A stretch of DNA of 64,000 nucleotides, taken from Hallella multisaccharivorax DSM 17128. GTDB taxonomy: Bacteria; Bacteroidota; Bacteroidia; Bacteroidales; Bacteroidaceae. Below are positions 1-8,776 of this stretch, in pieces. The notes under the pieces are model-generated. The model was not told the origin of the DNA. It searched no databases and saw only the letters and a list, made by a program, of their open reading frames with translations. Position numbers and translations under genes: made by a program. The stretch is taken from NCBI RefSeq assembly GCF_000218235.1, contig NZ_GL945017.1, positions 3,052,422 through 3,116,421 on the forward strand. Reading direction: 5' to 3'. Each line of letters opens with the position of its first letter. Position 1 is the first letter of the stretch.

Positions 1-1118
1 CGACACTGCAATATGCGCTGAAGGTCTCCATTGCCGAGCTTCATCCTCAACTTACTTATATCGGCTCTTCTGCCGACGACGTGGTGAGCGGGCATGGGCC
101 TTATGGCATGAAGCCGACAGCGTGGTATTTCTCCAATATCTCCGCTAAGTTCCACTCTGAAGAGGGCATGCCTAATATCCCTACATGGGAAAGCTTGCAC
201 CGGTTCATGAATCCTGACCGCCTCTGGCCACAAGGCGATGCGTGGGGCGAGCACGATTTCTGCATGGAAGGAGCGCCCAAAGGCAAGGACTTCAATGCCA
301 TTATGGAGCGTCATTTCGGTGAGCCCGCATCGGCAAAGCAGTTCACAAAGTGGGCGCAATGGCTTAACTATGACGGTCATCGCGCGATGTTCGAGAGCTG
401 GCAGACCAATCGTCAGGGGCTCATCATGTGGATGAGCCACCCCTGTTGGCCAAGTATGGTGTGGCAAACCTACGACTATTACCTTGAGCCTACGGCGGCA
501 TACTTCGCCATTAAGAAGGCATGCGAGCCCTTGCATATTCAGTGGAATCCCGCTAAGCGTGAAGTGGAGGTCGTAAACATAAGTCGAGACCTGGGAAAAC
601 CGTTGAAAGCTGAAATGCAACTGTTTGATACCGAGGGACGTGTCATCTCTACGCAGGAGACGCAGACACAGCCACAGCGGGACACGACGGTGGCGGTGTT
701 CAGCGATGTGGTCATACCCGACAAAGATGTCTACTTCCTTCGTCTTCGCTTAATTGACGATAATACCATTGTTTCCGACAATTTCTATGTGGAAGGACGT
801 GAGGCTGACAAGCTGCAGGCGCTCACTACGGTTATCGCCAAGGCACAGCTTGCTGTCAGTCAGCGGTTCGTACACGAAGGAAACCAGTGGAAGGGTACGG
901 TCACTGTTAAGAATGATGGCAACTGTCCCGCCCTTTTCATCCGGTTGAATCTCATGGGAAGTGACGGTGAACAAATCCTGCCCGTCATCTACAGCGACAA
1001 CTATTTTGCGCTCATGCCTGGGGAAAGCAAGAGTATCGGCATCTCGTTCAGCGACGCTGACAGCCGTGGTACAGAGCCCAGAGTAGTGGTCTCGGCGTTC
1101 GAACATGGAGTGGAATAG
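1..1118 (+). CDS. GH2 family glycosidase, C-terminal part (5' end outside window)
   Basis: This is the last ~370 residues of a glycoside hydrolase family 2 enzyme. The open frame runs back to the first bases of the window (codon phase from base 3) without a start, so the gene is cut by the window edge; an internal GTG at 81 is not the real start. The catalytic (beta/alpha)8 barrel end is visible: FHSEEGMPNIP, whose first Glu (159-161) is the likely nucleophile, then a Trp-rich stretch with WPSMVWQTYDYYL and KKACEPLHIQWN. That last block is characteristic of the exo-beta-D-glucosaminidase/beta-mannosidase branch of GH2. Two beta-sandwich domains follow. Such enzymes act on chitosan- or mannoside-type glycans, usually in the periplasm. 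The substrate is inferred, and the signal peptide would lie outside the window. It could be the last gene of a polysaccharide utilisation locus. Confidence 0.85.
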   Translation, partial: TLQYALKVSIAELHPQLTYIGSSADDVVSGHGPYGMKPTAWYFSNISAKFHSEEGMPNIPTWESLHRFMNPDRLWPQGDAWGEHDFCMEGAPKGKDFNAIMERHFGEPASAKQFTKWAQWLNYDGHRAMFESWQTNRQGLIMWMSHPCWPSMVWQTYDYYLEPTAAYFAIKKACEPLHIQWNPAKREVEVVNISRDLGKPLKAEMQLFDTEGRVISTQETQTQPQRDTTVAVFSDVVIPDKDVYFLRLRLIDDNTIVSDNFYVEGREADKLQALTTVIAKAQLAVSQRFVHEGNQWKGTVTVKNDGNCPALFIRLNLMGSDGEQILPVIYSDNYFALMPGESKSIGISFSDADSRGTEPRVVVSAFEHGVE

Positions 1119-1197
1119 TGCCGCAAGGACAACCTGTTATAAACGTTAAACGGATGAGAAACTTCTTATTCAGGCTGAATTGTTGTGATAATTTGCG

Positions 1198-1205
1198 TAA
1201 CTTTG
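1198..1205 (+). promoter_or_regulatory. -7 box of Bacteroidetes promoter for the DUF2723 gene
   Basis: TAACTTTG matches the Bacteroidetes sigma-70-type -7 consensus TAnnTTTG exactly. It ends 43 bases before the ATG at 1249. The -33 element is weak: no TTTG is seen at the expected 19-21 base spacing. The box lies downstream of the GH2 stop, suggesting that the next gene is transcribed separately. Confidence 0.55.
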
Positions 1206-1248
1206 CACTGTTTATTGCAATAACACGTTCTTTTATTTCCATCAAGAG

Positions 1249-4200
1249 ATGAAACAATACCGTTTAGTAGACACAATTCTGGGTTGGGTGGCTTTTGTCA
1301 TCGCAGCTTTCACCTATGTGTCTACCATTGAACCGACAGCCTCGTTCTGGGACTGCCCCGAGTTTATTACCACAGGCTACAAGTTAGAGATCGGGCATCC
1401 GCCAGGGGCACCGTTCTTTATGCTTACCGCTAATCTGTTTTCCCACTTCGCCAGCGACCCTTCTCAAGTGGCGCGAATGGTGAACACTATGTCGGCTCTG
1501 CTTTCTGCCGCGACGATTCTCTTCCTTTTTTGGACCATTACGCACCTTGTACGCAAGCTCATTGTAAAGGACTGGGGCGAGCTGACACTTGCCAAGACCA
1601 TAGCCATAGAGGCTTCTGGCATGGTGGGTGCACTCATTTATACCTGGTCGGATACATTCTGGTTCTCGGCCGTTGAGGGTGAGGTTTACGCTTATTCGTC
1701 GGCATTCACGGCTGTCGTGTTTTGGCTTATCCTGAAATGGGAAGACCATGCAGATGAGCCTCACGCGGACCGTTGGCTCGTGCTCATCTTCTATATGACC
1801 GGCCTTTCCATCGGCGTACACTTGCTTAACCTGCTGTGTCTGCCTGCCATTGTATTGGTATATTGTTACAAGCGCTTCCCAAATGTCGAGCTGAAAGGAT
1901 CGCTCATCGCGCTGCTTATCAGTTTCGTCATCCTGGCTGCGGTGCTCTATGGCGTCGTGCCGGGTATCGTGACCGTGGGCGGATGGTTTGAGCTTTTCTT
2001 TGTCAATGTGCTTGGGTTGCCGTTCAATACCGGTCTCATTGTCTATATAGCATGTTTGGTGGGTTGCACGATATGGGCGATCTATGAGAGCTTCATGGCA
2101 CGTAACCGCAAGCTTGAGAATATCTCACTGCTGCTCTCTTTTGCTCTTATCGGCATACCCTTCTATGGTTATGGCTGGTCGGCAGTAGCCATTGGCATCG
2201 TTGTGATCGCCCTTGTCGCCTGGTTGCTCAACCGTAAGAAGCTGGTGGATAAGAAGCCCGTTTATCTCGTGACTTCCCGTTTCAAGAACACAGTACTGCT
2301 TTGTATGCTCATGTTGATGATAGGCTACTCTTCTTATGCCCTCATTGTCATCCGCTCTGTCGCCAATCCCCCGATGGATCAGAACTCTCCGGAGGATATC
2401 TTCACGCTCGGCTCTTATCTCAGCCGCGATCAGTACGGCGACCGTCCGTTGCTTTACGGACAGGCCTACACATCGCAGGTGGCACTGGAGCAGGACGGTG
2501 ACATGTGCAAGCCCGTTATGAGTACGGGTGCACCCGTGTACAGCCGTAAGGAAAAGTCGTCGAAGAATGAGAAGGACTCCTATTTTGTTGTCACCCACAA
2601 GGATAAATATGTCTATGCACAGAACATGATTTTCCCGCGCATGTACGATTCCAGCCACGCCGCCGACTATGAGTCATGGATGGGTGGCGTCAATGGCACG
2701 GAGGTGCCTTACGACCGCTGTGGTGAGCAGATGAGTGTAAAGGTGCCATCGCAGATCGACAATATCCGCTTCTTCCTTTCCTATCAGTGCAACTTTATGT
2801 ACTGGCGTTATTTCATGTGGAACTTCGCAGGAAGGCAGAATGACATCCAGGGACAGGGTGAGCTTGAACATGGCAACTGGATCACCGGCATACCGTTTAT
2901 TGACAATGTAATGCTTGGCGACCAATCCAAATTGCCTAAGGATCTGCAGGCTTATGATCCTGTAACCAACCCTGGCGGCAACAAAGGCCACAACGTGTTC
3001 TACTGTCTGCCGCTCATTCTGGGACTCATCGGCCTCTTCTGGCAGGCTTTCCGTGGCCGTCGTGGCATCCGTCAGTTCTGGGTTGTGTTCTTCCTTTTCT
3101 TCATGACAGGGCTGGCTATCGTGGTCTACCTCAATCAGACACCGGTGCAGCCGCGTGAGCGAGACTATGCGTATGCCGGTTCATTCTATGCCTTTGCCAT
3201 CTGGTGCGGCATTGGCGTGGCAGCTCTTTACGACCTGGTTGGCAAGAAGTTAAAGGTCGATCGTGTGGCTCTTGCAGCTGCCATTGGTGTGCTTTGCCTC
3301 TTGGTACCTTTACAGATGGTCTCACAGACGTGGAACGATCACGACCGCTCCGGGCGCTATACTTGTCGCGATTTCGGCCGCAACTATCTCATGTCGTTAC
3401 AGGATAAAGGCAATCCTATTGTCTTTACCAATGGCGATAACGATACCTTCCCGCTCTGGTATAACCAGGAGACAGAGGGCGTGCGTACTGATGCGCGCGT
3501 GTGCAACCTTTCTTACCTACAGACTGACTGGTACATTGACCAGATGAAACGGCCGGCATACAACTCGCCTTCGGTGCCCATCTCATGGCCTCGCCTTGAC
3601 TATTGCTCCGGTACCAATGAGTATGTAGAGGTGCAGCCGTCGCTCAAACAACAGATTGAGCAGTTCTACAAGCAGAATCCCGCGCAGGCGAGAGCACAGT
3701 TCGGCAATGATCCTTTCGAACTGAAGAACATTCTCAAGTACTGGGTGCGGTCTAAGAACTCCGACTTCCATGTCATCCCGACAGACACGGTCTACGTTAC
3801 CATCGACAAGAATGCCGTACGCCGCAGCGGTATGCTTATGGCGTCTGATTCGATTCCTAACCGCATGGTCATCTCGCTCAAGGGTAAGAATGCCCTTTAC
3901 AAGAACGATCTGATGATGCTTGAGATGATAGCGCAGTGCAACTGGACGCGTCCGCTTTACGTTGCCATCACTGTGGGCCAGGAGAACTTCATGAATCTCG
4001 GCGACAACTTCGTGCAGGAAGGACTTGTGAACCGTATTACGCCGTTCACCACGAATGTAGCAGGCGCGAAGAACTTCGACACGATGAAGACTTACCACAA
4101 CCTGATGGAGCGTTTCCGCTACGGTGGCCTGAACAAGCCGGGGCTTTATATCGACGAGACTGTCATGCGTATGTGCTATACCCATCGCCGTCTCTTCGCC

Positions 4201-4602
4201 ACCGAGGCGCTGCATCTCATTGCTGAAGGCCATAAGGACCTGGCTCGAAAGGTCCTTGCCAAGGCTGCAAAAGAGCTTCCGACCTACAATGTGCCGATGA
4301 ACTATATGTCTGGCGGCGCAGACATGGCCAAGGCCTATGCGCTCATCGGCGACAAGGCCAATGCCACGAAGTGTATCAATGCGGTCTATGGCAATGCCGA
4401 GCAGTATGTGCAGTACTATCTCAGCCTACAGGGCGTTCGCTTCCAGCAGTCGGCGCGCGACGTGATGCTGAACCTCTCCATCATGGACCAGGCTTCCGAT
4501 GTTACAAAGCTCTTCAACGCCAAGATGGCTACTAAGCAGAAGCTCCAAATGCAGCTACTCTACCACCGCTATCTCGGACAGGGTGGACAGGTGGAGCAAT
4601 AA
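1249..4602 (+). CDS. DUF2723 family polytopic membrane protein (GT117-like glycosyltransferase)
   Basis: This 1,117-residue protein has roughly a dozen hydrophobic segments in its first ~720 residues and a large soluble, helical C-terminal part. Near the N-terminus lies EPTASFWDCPEFI, the acidic motif typical of DUF2723 proteins, in the first extracytoplasmic loop after TM1. DUF2723 has a GT-C-like topology and is classed with glycosyltransferase family 117. Its animal relative TMEM260 is an O-mannosyltransferase. By analogy this protein may transfer sugar from a lipid carrier to exported proteins, but donor and acceptor are unknown. The length fits the Bacteroidales versions. The start is the ATG 43 bases after a consensus -7 box. 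The C-terminal ~300 residues look like a helical repeat (LARKVLAKAAKELP, MAKAYALIGDKA), possibly TPR-like. The deacetylase gene follows after 26 bases and may be co-transcribed. Confidence 0.85.
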   Translation: MKQYRLVDTILGWVAFVIAAFTYVSTIEPTASFWDCPEFITTGYKLEIGHPPGAPFFMLTANLFSHFASDPSQVARMVNTMSALLSAATILFLFWTITHLVRKLIVKDWGELTLAKTIAIEASGMVGALIYTWSDTFWFSAVEGEVYAYSSAFTAVVFWLILKWEDHADEPHADRWLVLIFYMTGLSIGVHLLNLLCLPAIVLVYCYKRFPNVELKGSLIALLISFVILAAVLYGVVPGIVTVGGWFELFFVNVLGLPFNTGLIVYIACLVGCTIWAIYESFMARNRKLENISLLLSFALIGIPFYGYGWSAVAIGIVVIALVAWLLNRKKLVDKKPVYLVTSRFKNTVLLCMLMLMIGYSSYALIVIRSVANPPMDQNSPEDIFTLGSYLSRDQYGDRPLLYGQAYTSQVALEQDGDMCKPVMSTGAPVYSRKEKSSKNEKDSYFVVTHKDKYVYAQNMIFPRMYDSSHAADYESWMGGVNGTEVPYDRCGEQMSVKVPSQIDNIRFFLSYQCNFMYWRYFMWNFAGRQNDIQGQGELEHGNWITGIPFIDNVMLGDQSKLPKDLQAYDPVTNPGGNKGHNVFYCLPLILGLIGLFWQAFRGRRGIRQFWVVFFLFFMTGLAIVVYLNQTPVQPRERDYAYAGSFYAFAIWCGIGVAALYDLVGKKLKVDRVALAAAIGVLCLLVPLQMVSQTWNDHDRSGRYTCRDFGRNYLMSLQDKGNPIVFTNGDNDTFPLWYNQETEGVRTDARVCNLSYLQTDWYIDQMKRPAYNSPSVPISWPRLDYCSGTNEYVEVQPSLKQQIEQFYKQNPAQARAQFGNDPFELKNILKYWVRSKNSDFHVIPTDTVYVTIDKNAVRRSGMLMASDSIPNRMVISLKGKNALYKNDLMMLEMIAQCNWTRPLYVAITVGQENFMNLGDNFVQEGLVNRITPFTTNVAGAKNFDTMKTYHNLMERFRYGGLNKPGLYIDETVMRMCYTHRRLFATEALHLIAEGHKDLARKVLAKAAKELPTYNVPMNYMSGGADMAKAYALIGDKANATKCINAVYGNAEQYVQYYLSLQGVRFQQSARDVMLNLSIMDQASDVTKLFNAKMATKQKLQMQLLYHRYLGQGGQVEQ

Positions 4603-4628
4603 TCAACACATAACCCTCAGTAAGGCTT

Positions 4629-5240
4629 ATGGTTATCGAACAACCGGCCAAGTGGTTGCGTTGGTTCTACCCCAAGGCTATATGGCGGATGGACCGGCAC
4701 GACCACTCGGTTTACCTCACTTTCGACGACGGACCTATCCCGGAGTCAACACCGTTTATCCTCGATACCTTGAAGGAGTTTGGCGTCAAGGCTACTTTCT
4801 TCATGGTGGGGGAAAACGTGCTGAGATACCACGATCTCTACAACCGTATTGTGGAGGAAGGGCACCAAGTGGGCAATCATACCTTTCATCATCTCGGGAG
4901 CCTGAAGCATATGGCCATCACCTACGGACAGGATGTTGCGATGGCTAACGATCTCATCAAGGCCCATCTTTTCCGCCCTCCTCACGGATGGATGAAGTAT
5001 TCGGTCTACTGGTGGGTGAACCGATATTACAGAATCGTCATGTGGGATCTTGTTACCCGTGATTATTCCAAGTGGATGACAGCGCAAGGCGTGGTCAACA
5101 ATGTGAAGCGCTTCGTACGTAACGGTTCCATCATCACCTTCCACGACTCTCTCAAGGCTATCGACAAGTTGCGTACGGCCTTGCCCGAGAGCCTGAAGTG
5201 GTTGAAGGAGCAGGGATATGAGTTCAAAACATTTGAATGA
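4629..5240 (+). CDS. Polysaccharide deacetylase (NodB/CE4 family)
   Basis: This is a 203-residue NodB-homology protein. All family motifs are present: motif 1 TFDDGP with D33 (base) and D34 (metal); motif 2 HTFHH, giving the metal ligands H84 and H88; motif 3 RPPHG; motif 4 around MWDLVTRDYS; and motif 5 ITFHDS with the catalytic His. These enzymes remove N- or O-acetyl groups from peptidoglycan, chitin-like or other polysaccharides using a divalent metal. No signal peptide is evident; the N-terminus is amphipathic (WLRWFYPKAIW), so it may act at the inner face or be exported another way. It is a single-domain protein of minimal length. It begins 26 bases after the DUF2723 stop, and queG follows after 63 bases. 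The substrate cannot be read from the sequence. Confidence 0.9.
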   Translation: MVIEQPAKWLRWFYPKAIWRMDRHDHSVYLTFDDGPIPESTPFILDTLKEFGVKATFFMVGENVLRYHDLYNRIVEEGHQVGNHTFHHLGSLKHMAITYGQDVAMANDLIKAHLFRPPHGWMKYSVYWWVNRYYRIVMWDLVTRDYSKWMTAQGVVNNVKRFVRNGSIITFHDSLKAIDKLRTALPESLKWLKEQGYEFKTFE

Positions 5241-5303
5241 CTGAAGAGACGGGTACAGAGCCTCAGTGGCTTTCTGCCCTGTTTAACTTTACAAAGCATT
5301 TCG

Positions 5304-6293
5304 ATGACAACCGCATCATCTTTAAAAGAAATCATTAAAGCCGGGGCTGCTGACCTCGGCTTTTCTTCTATCGGCTTCGCACGTGCGCTCCCAGTGACGG
5401 AGTCGATGCGGGAGCATTACCTTCACTGGCTGTCTGTGGGTGGGCATGCCGATATGCGCTATTTGGAAAACAACCTTGATAAACGGTTCGACCCGCGTCT
5501 GCTCATGCCAGGGGTGAAGACCATCGTAGTGGTTGCGCTCAATTATTTTCCTTCTTGCCGTTTGCCGGAAGGGGAGCCGCAGATTGCTGATTATGCGCTC
5601 GGCAACGACTATCATGACCTTGTCAAGGCGAAACTGCGGCTTCTGGCGGAGCGTACGGGCTTTCAACTTCTTCAGCGGGATGCCGTTGCAGTTAAGGAAG
5701 GCGATCCTCCAGGCTATCGTGCTTTTGTGGATTCAGCTCCGGTGCTGGAGCGCTATTGGGCCGTACAGGCGGGGTTGGGCTGGATAGGCAAGAACCATCA
5801 GCTCATCATTCCGCATGCGGGCAGTGAGTTCTTCCTTGGTGAGCTGTTTGTCACAGAGGAGCTTCCGCCTGACAAGCCAATGACCAGTCGCTGTGGAAAG
5901 TGTCACCGTTGTGTGGATGCCTGCCCTACACAGGCGTTGTGTCTGCCGGCCCGCCAAGTGGATGGCTATGGTGAGATAACCGGTTTCTCTTCATATCGTT
6001 GTTTATCCTATCAGACTATTGAGAATCGCGGGGAGCTCTCGGCTGGCGCGCAGGCTGCCATGGACTGTACCTTTTATGGTTGTGACTGCTGTCAGCGTGC
6101 TTGTCCCTGGAATCGCTTCGCTATTCCCACGACGGAGGAGGCTCTGCAGCCTCGCCGTGAGCTGTTGGAGATGACCCGGCAAAAATGGGACAACCTGACG
6201 GTGGAGACATATCGCCGCCTCTTTAAGGGCTCGGCCGTCAAGCGTGTCAAATATGAAGGTTTGATGAGAAATATTCGTGCGTTGAAATCTTAG
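5304..6293 (+). CDS. queG: Epoxyqueuosine reductase QueG
   Basis: QueG is a cobalamin- and iron-sulfur-dependent enzyme that reduces epoxyqueuosine to queuosine in tRNA, the last step of Q biosynthesis. The 329-residue length is normal. Two 4Fe-4S motifs are visible: CGKCHRCVDACP starting at C197, and CDCCQRACP around C260. The N-terminal part has the usual ADMRYLENN and GWIGKN segments of the corrinoid-binding region. No other queuosine genes are in the window, so it stands alone here. Its 3' end faces the tamL 3' end, with a 22-bp repeat array between them. The ATG at 5304 gives the expected N-terminus. Confidence 0.95.
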   Translation: MTTASSLKEIIKAGAADLGFSSIGFARALPVTESMREHYLHWLSVGGHADMRYLENNLDKRFDPRLLMPGVKTIVVVALNYFPSCRLPEGEPQIADYALGNDYHDLVKAKLRLLAERTGFQLLQRDAVAVKEGDPPGYRAFVDSAPVLERYWAVQAGLGWIGKNHQLIIPHAGSEFFLGELFVTEELPPDKPMTSRCGKCHRCVDACPTQALCLPARQVDGYGEITGFSSYRCLSYQTIENRGELSAGAQAAMDCTFYGCDCCQRACPWNRFAIPTTEEALQPRRELLEMTRQKWDNLTVETYRRLFKGSAVKRVKYEGLMRNIRALKS

Positions 6294-6310
6294 TGTTGGG
6301 GAGCTAACCT

Positions 6311-6442
6311 GATTACACTGTAAAGGCGATGCGTCTACACTGTAAAGGCGATGCGATTACAGTGTAAAGGCAATGCGATTACAGTGTAAAGGCAATGCGA
6401 TTACAGTGTAAAGGCAATGCGATTACAGTGTAAAGGCAAAGC
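6311..6442. repeat. 22-bp tandem repeat array A (6 copies)
   Basis: Six head-to-tail units of exactly 22 bases begin at 6311, 6333, 6355, 6377, 6399 and 6421. Each contains TTACA(C/G)TGTAAAGGC preceded by GA and followed by (A/G)ATGC; the second unit has CTACA. TTACA-S-TGTAA is palindromic around one central base. Units 1-2 have C at the centre, units 3-6 have G, and units 3-5 are identical. There are no spacers. The array fills the gap between the convergent 3' ends of queG and tamL. The same unit recurs at five other sites in the window. Confidence 0.95.
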
Positions 6443-6449
6443 CTAAAAA

Positions 6450-8768
6450 TCAGAAGGGGTAACCCACGGCAAAATGCAGGCTTTGTGAATCCTTGAAGTG
6501 TCCGACATTGTAGAATCCGGTTTTATAGGGGACGTGCAGCCCTATGCCCCAGTCGAGACGTATGACCAGGAAGCCCATGTTGTAGCGCAAGCCTACGCCG
6601 GAGCCAAGAGCCATCTCGCGCAGTGCGTTTTTCATCTGGAATTTTCCGCCGGTACGGTAGTCATCTTTCATCTTCCACACGTTGCCCGCATCAAGGAAAA
6701 GCGCGCCGTAGAGACTGCCGAAAAGGCGGGGACGGTATTCAAGATTGGCAAGAAACTTGATGTCTCCAGTTTGGTCGAGGTAATAGACATGTGCCGAGGC
6801 GGCATTGTGATAGGAGCCAGGACCTATGGTACGCACCGTGAAGGCACGGATGGAGTTAGCACCACCCACATAGAATTGTTCTGAGTATGGAGCGTCGTCA
6901 GAGTTGCCGAAGCTCCAGATGATACCGGTATCTATATGTCCCACGAGGGTGGAGTGGGGGGTGATGCGCCACGTCTTCACCAGCTCGGTCTCTACTTTAA
7001 AGAACTGTGCGTAAGGGTTGTTGAACAGTTCTTTATTTTGTTCTCCCCATTTGTGGCCGGCAACCATATATCCAAGTGAGAGGATGTTTCCTGATTCTGC
7101 CACCGTGGTCTGCCACCACAGCGGGTTGACAAAGTTTTTAGGAGATGTGTAGGTGTAAATGTACTGCATGCGTGGAATGAACTGATTGCGCATGGTGTAG
7201 TACAGGTAGGGGTTAGCGTTCAGGATGGAATCGAACTGTCCCGACGACCGCCGCATGTACTCAAAAGAGAAGTTGAGCGGTGAGAACTGATGTCTGCTTT
7301 TAGGCGATATCTGTACTTCGTAGGTCCATTCTCCTGAGAAGATATGCCTTGTGAAGAACGATGACCGGCGTATGATGTCGGAAGAGAACTTTAGTTTTGT
7401 TGTAGGTTGCGAAAAGTATTGCGTCCGTATGGCGCGTTCTATGAGCTTGTGGCGGACCGCCGATGCCCATGGCATGATGAGTCGTGGAAAGGTGAGCGAG
7501 GCGTCGACGCCGTACTCATAGCTGTTGAGTTTTGAGCCTGTGCCCTCGGCCTGGTGCCCTGTTTGCCATTCATAGCTGCCCTTGACATTGATGTCTAACA
7601 GTTCGCCGCCATGGAAAGCGTTGCGCTTTGTCAGGCCTACCGTGATGCCGGGGCCGAGCCGGTTGTTGGTCTTGCCAGTCAGATTGCCTTGCACATAGAA
7701 GTCGTACGGCTTGTCGAAGAGCAGGTTGAGGTGCAGGTCGAGGGTGTCGGCGCGCCCCGTGGTATCGCGGGGAGTGAAGTTGAAGTCGACAAGCGAGAAC
7801 ATGCTCGTGGCGGCTAACTTACTGGCACTCTCCTGGTGATTGAAGTAACTGTAGAGCGTGCCTGGTATCAATCGCATATTGCTGAGGATGACTCCGGTCT
7901 TTACTGGCGGCTTCTTCCCGTTGAAGTGCACAGTGATATCGCGGCGGCTCACGCTGTCAGCGAGTGTGTCGTCGTACCGTTTTCGCATGTTGATATTGAT
8001 TTTCCCAATGCGCCATTTCCTCGTTGCCATGGCCGGAATGTTGTCTGCTTCCTGGAGGCGCAGCAGTACTTTCCCGGGTACGCTGACGGTATCGGCGAGA
8101 TAGGAAGCATAGGCCGGCTGATAATAGAAATAGCCGTTGTTTCGGAAAAGGGTGCTGATGCGGGTCCGCTCAGCGTCAAGTGTGGAGACATCGAACGGAT
8201 CACCGTTGTGGATTTTTGCCTTGTTCTTTGTGTTGCTCAGAAGACTGTCGGCATCAGGAGGGAATCCGATGTAACGCAGGGAGTCAATGGTGAAGAGGTG
8301 TCCCATGTTGACCTCATAGCTGACTTTGGCCTCCTTGGGATTGCTCTGTTTCAGGATTTCGTAGCCTACATTGCTATGAAAATAGCCGTGTGCCTGTAGT
8401 ACGAGCTTGGCCACCTGTGCCCGCAATCCGGGATTAACCCACGACATGAGCACGGGGTTAGTGCCGAAACTCTTGAGCATCCATTTGGCAAAGGGGTCGT
8501 TGTTGCCGGTAAAGGCATTCCACACCCACAGCCCCACGGGGAAAGGTGAGCGGATGCCCGAGCCGAAGAGGTTGCCATTGGGAGCCGTGGCAAGGGCCGC
8601 ATCAACTTCTTCTTTAGTGGAATCGAAGTGGGTATCTTTCTTCTCTGCTGTGTAATGAATGCTTTTCACACCTGTGAAAAGCTGGTCACCCTCAGGAATA
8701 CTCTTCGTTGAGGAGCACGCTGAGAGGAGCAGCAGAAGGGAGAGAAAGAGGAAATATGTCTTTTTCAT
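6450..8768 (-). CDS. tamL: TamL-type Omp85 outer-membrane lipoprotein (TamA/BamA family)
   Basis: This 772-residue outer-membrane assembly protein of the Omp85 family is in the lipoprotein form typical of Bacteroidota. I chose the ATG at 8768 over an in-frame upstream start (8882). It gives a clean signal peptide (MKKTYFLFLSLLLLLSAC, lipidated Cys18) and sits just after the tamB stop rather than inside tamB. Residues ~20-390 are the POTRA-like periplasmic part. The C-terminal half is a 16-strand-type barrel with VGGANSIRAF (the V/IRGF-like lid motif, here IRAF) and a final aromatic Phe as beta-signal. Homologues pair with TamB to insert outer-membrane or surface proteins. The gene is 8 bases downstream of tamB on the same strand, so they are almost certainly one operon. 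Confidence 0.9.
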   Translation of the reverse strand: MKKTYFLFLSLLLLLSACSSTKSIPEGDQLFTGVKSIHYTAEKKDTHFDSTKEEVDAALATAPNGNLFGSGIRSPFPVGLWVWNAFTGNNDPFAKWMLKSFGTNPVLMSWVNPGLRAQVAKLVLQAHGYFHSNVGYEILKQSNPKEAKVSYEVNMGHLFTIDSLRYIGFPPDADSLLSNTKNKAKIHNGDPFDVSTLDAERTRISTLFRNNGYFYYQPAYASYLADTVSVPGKVLLRLQEADNIPAMATRKWRIGKININMRKRYDDTLADSVSRRDITVHFNGKKPPVKTGVILSNMRLIPGTLYSYFNHQESASKLAATSMFSLVDFNFTPRDTTGRADTLDLHLNLLFDKPYDFYVQGNLTGKTNNRLGPGITVGLTKRNAFHGGELLDINVKGSYEWQTGHQAEGTGSKLNSYEYGVDASLTFPRLIMPWASAVRHKLIERAIRTQYFSQPTTKLKFSSDIIRRSSFFTRHIFSGEWTYEVQISPKSRHQFSPLNFSFEYMRRSSGQFDSILNANPYLYYTMRNQFIPRMQYIYTYTSPKNFVNPLWWQTTVAESGNILSLGYMVAGHKWGEQNKELFNNPYAQFFKVETELVKTWRITPHSTLVGHIDTGIIWSFGNSDDAPYSEQFYVGGANSIRAFTVRTIGPGSYHNAASAHVYYLDQTGDIKFLANLEYRPRLFGSLYGALFLDAGNVWKMKDDYRTGGKFQMKNALREMALGSGVGLRYNMGFLVIRLDWGIGLHVPYKTGFYNVGHFKDSQSLHFAVGYPF

Positions 8769-8776
8769 GGTCGTTC

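Noticed and set aside
6311..6442. CRISPR array
   Set aside because: The 22-base units are contiguous with no spacers, and no cas genes are present. The same holds for arrays B-G.
7836..8399. 187-codon open frame opposite tamL
   Set aside because: Antisense shadow with no motif; tamL is continuous across it.
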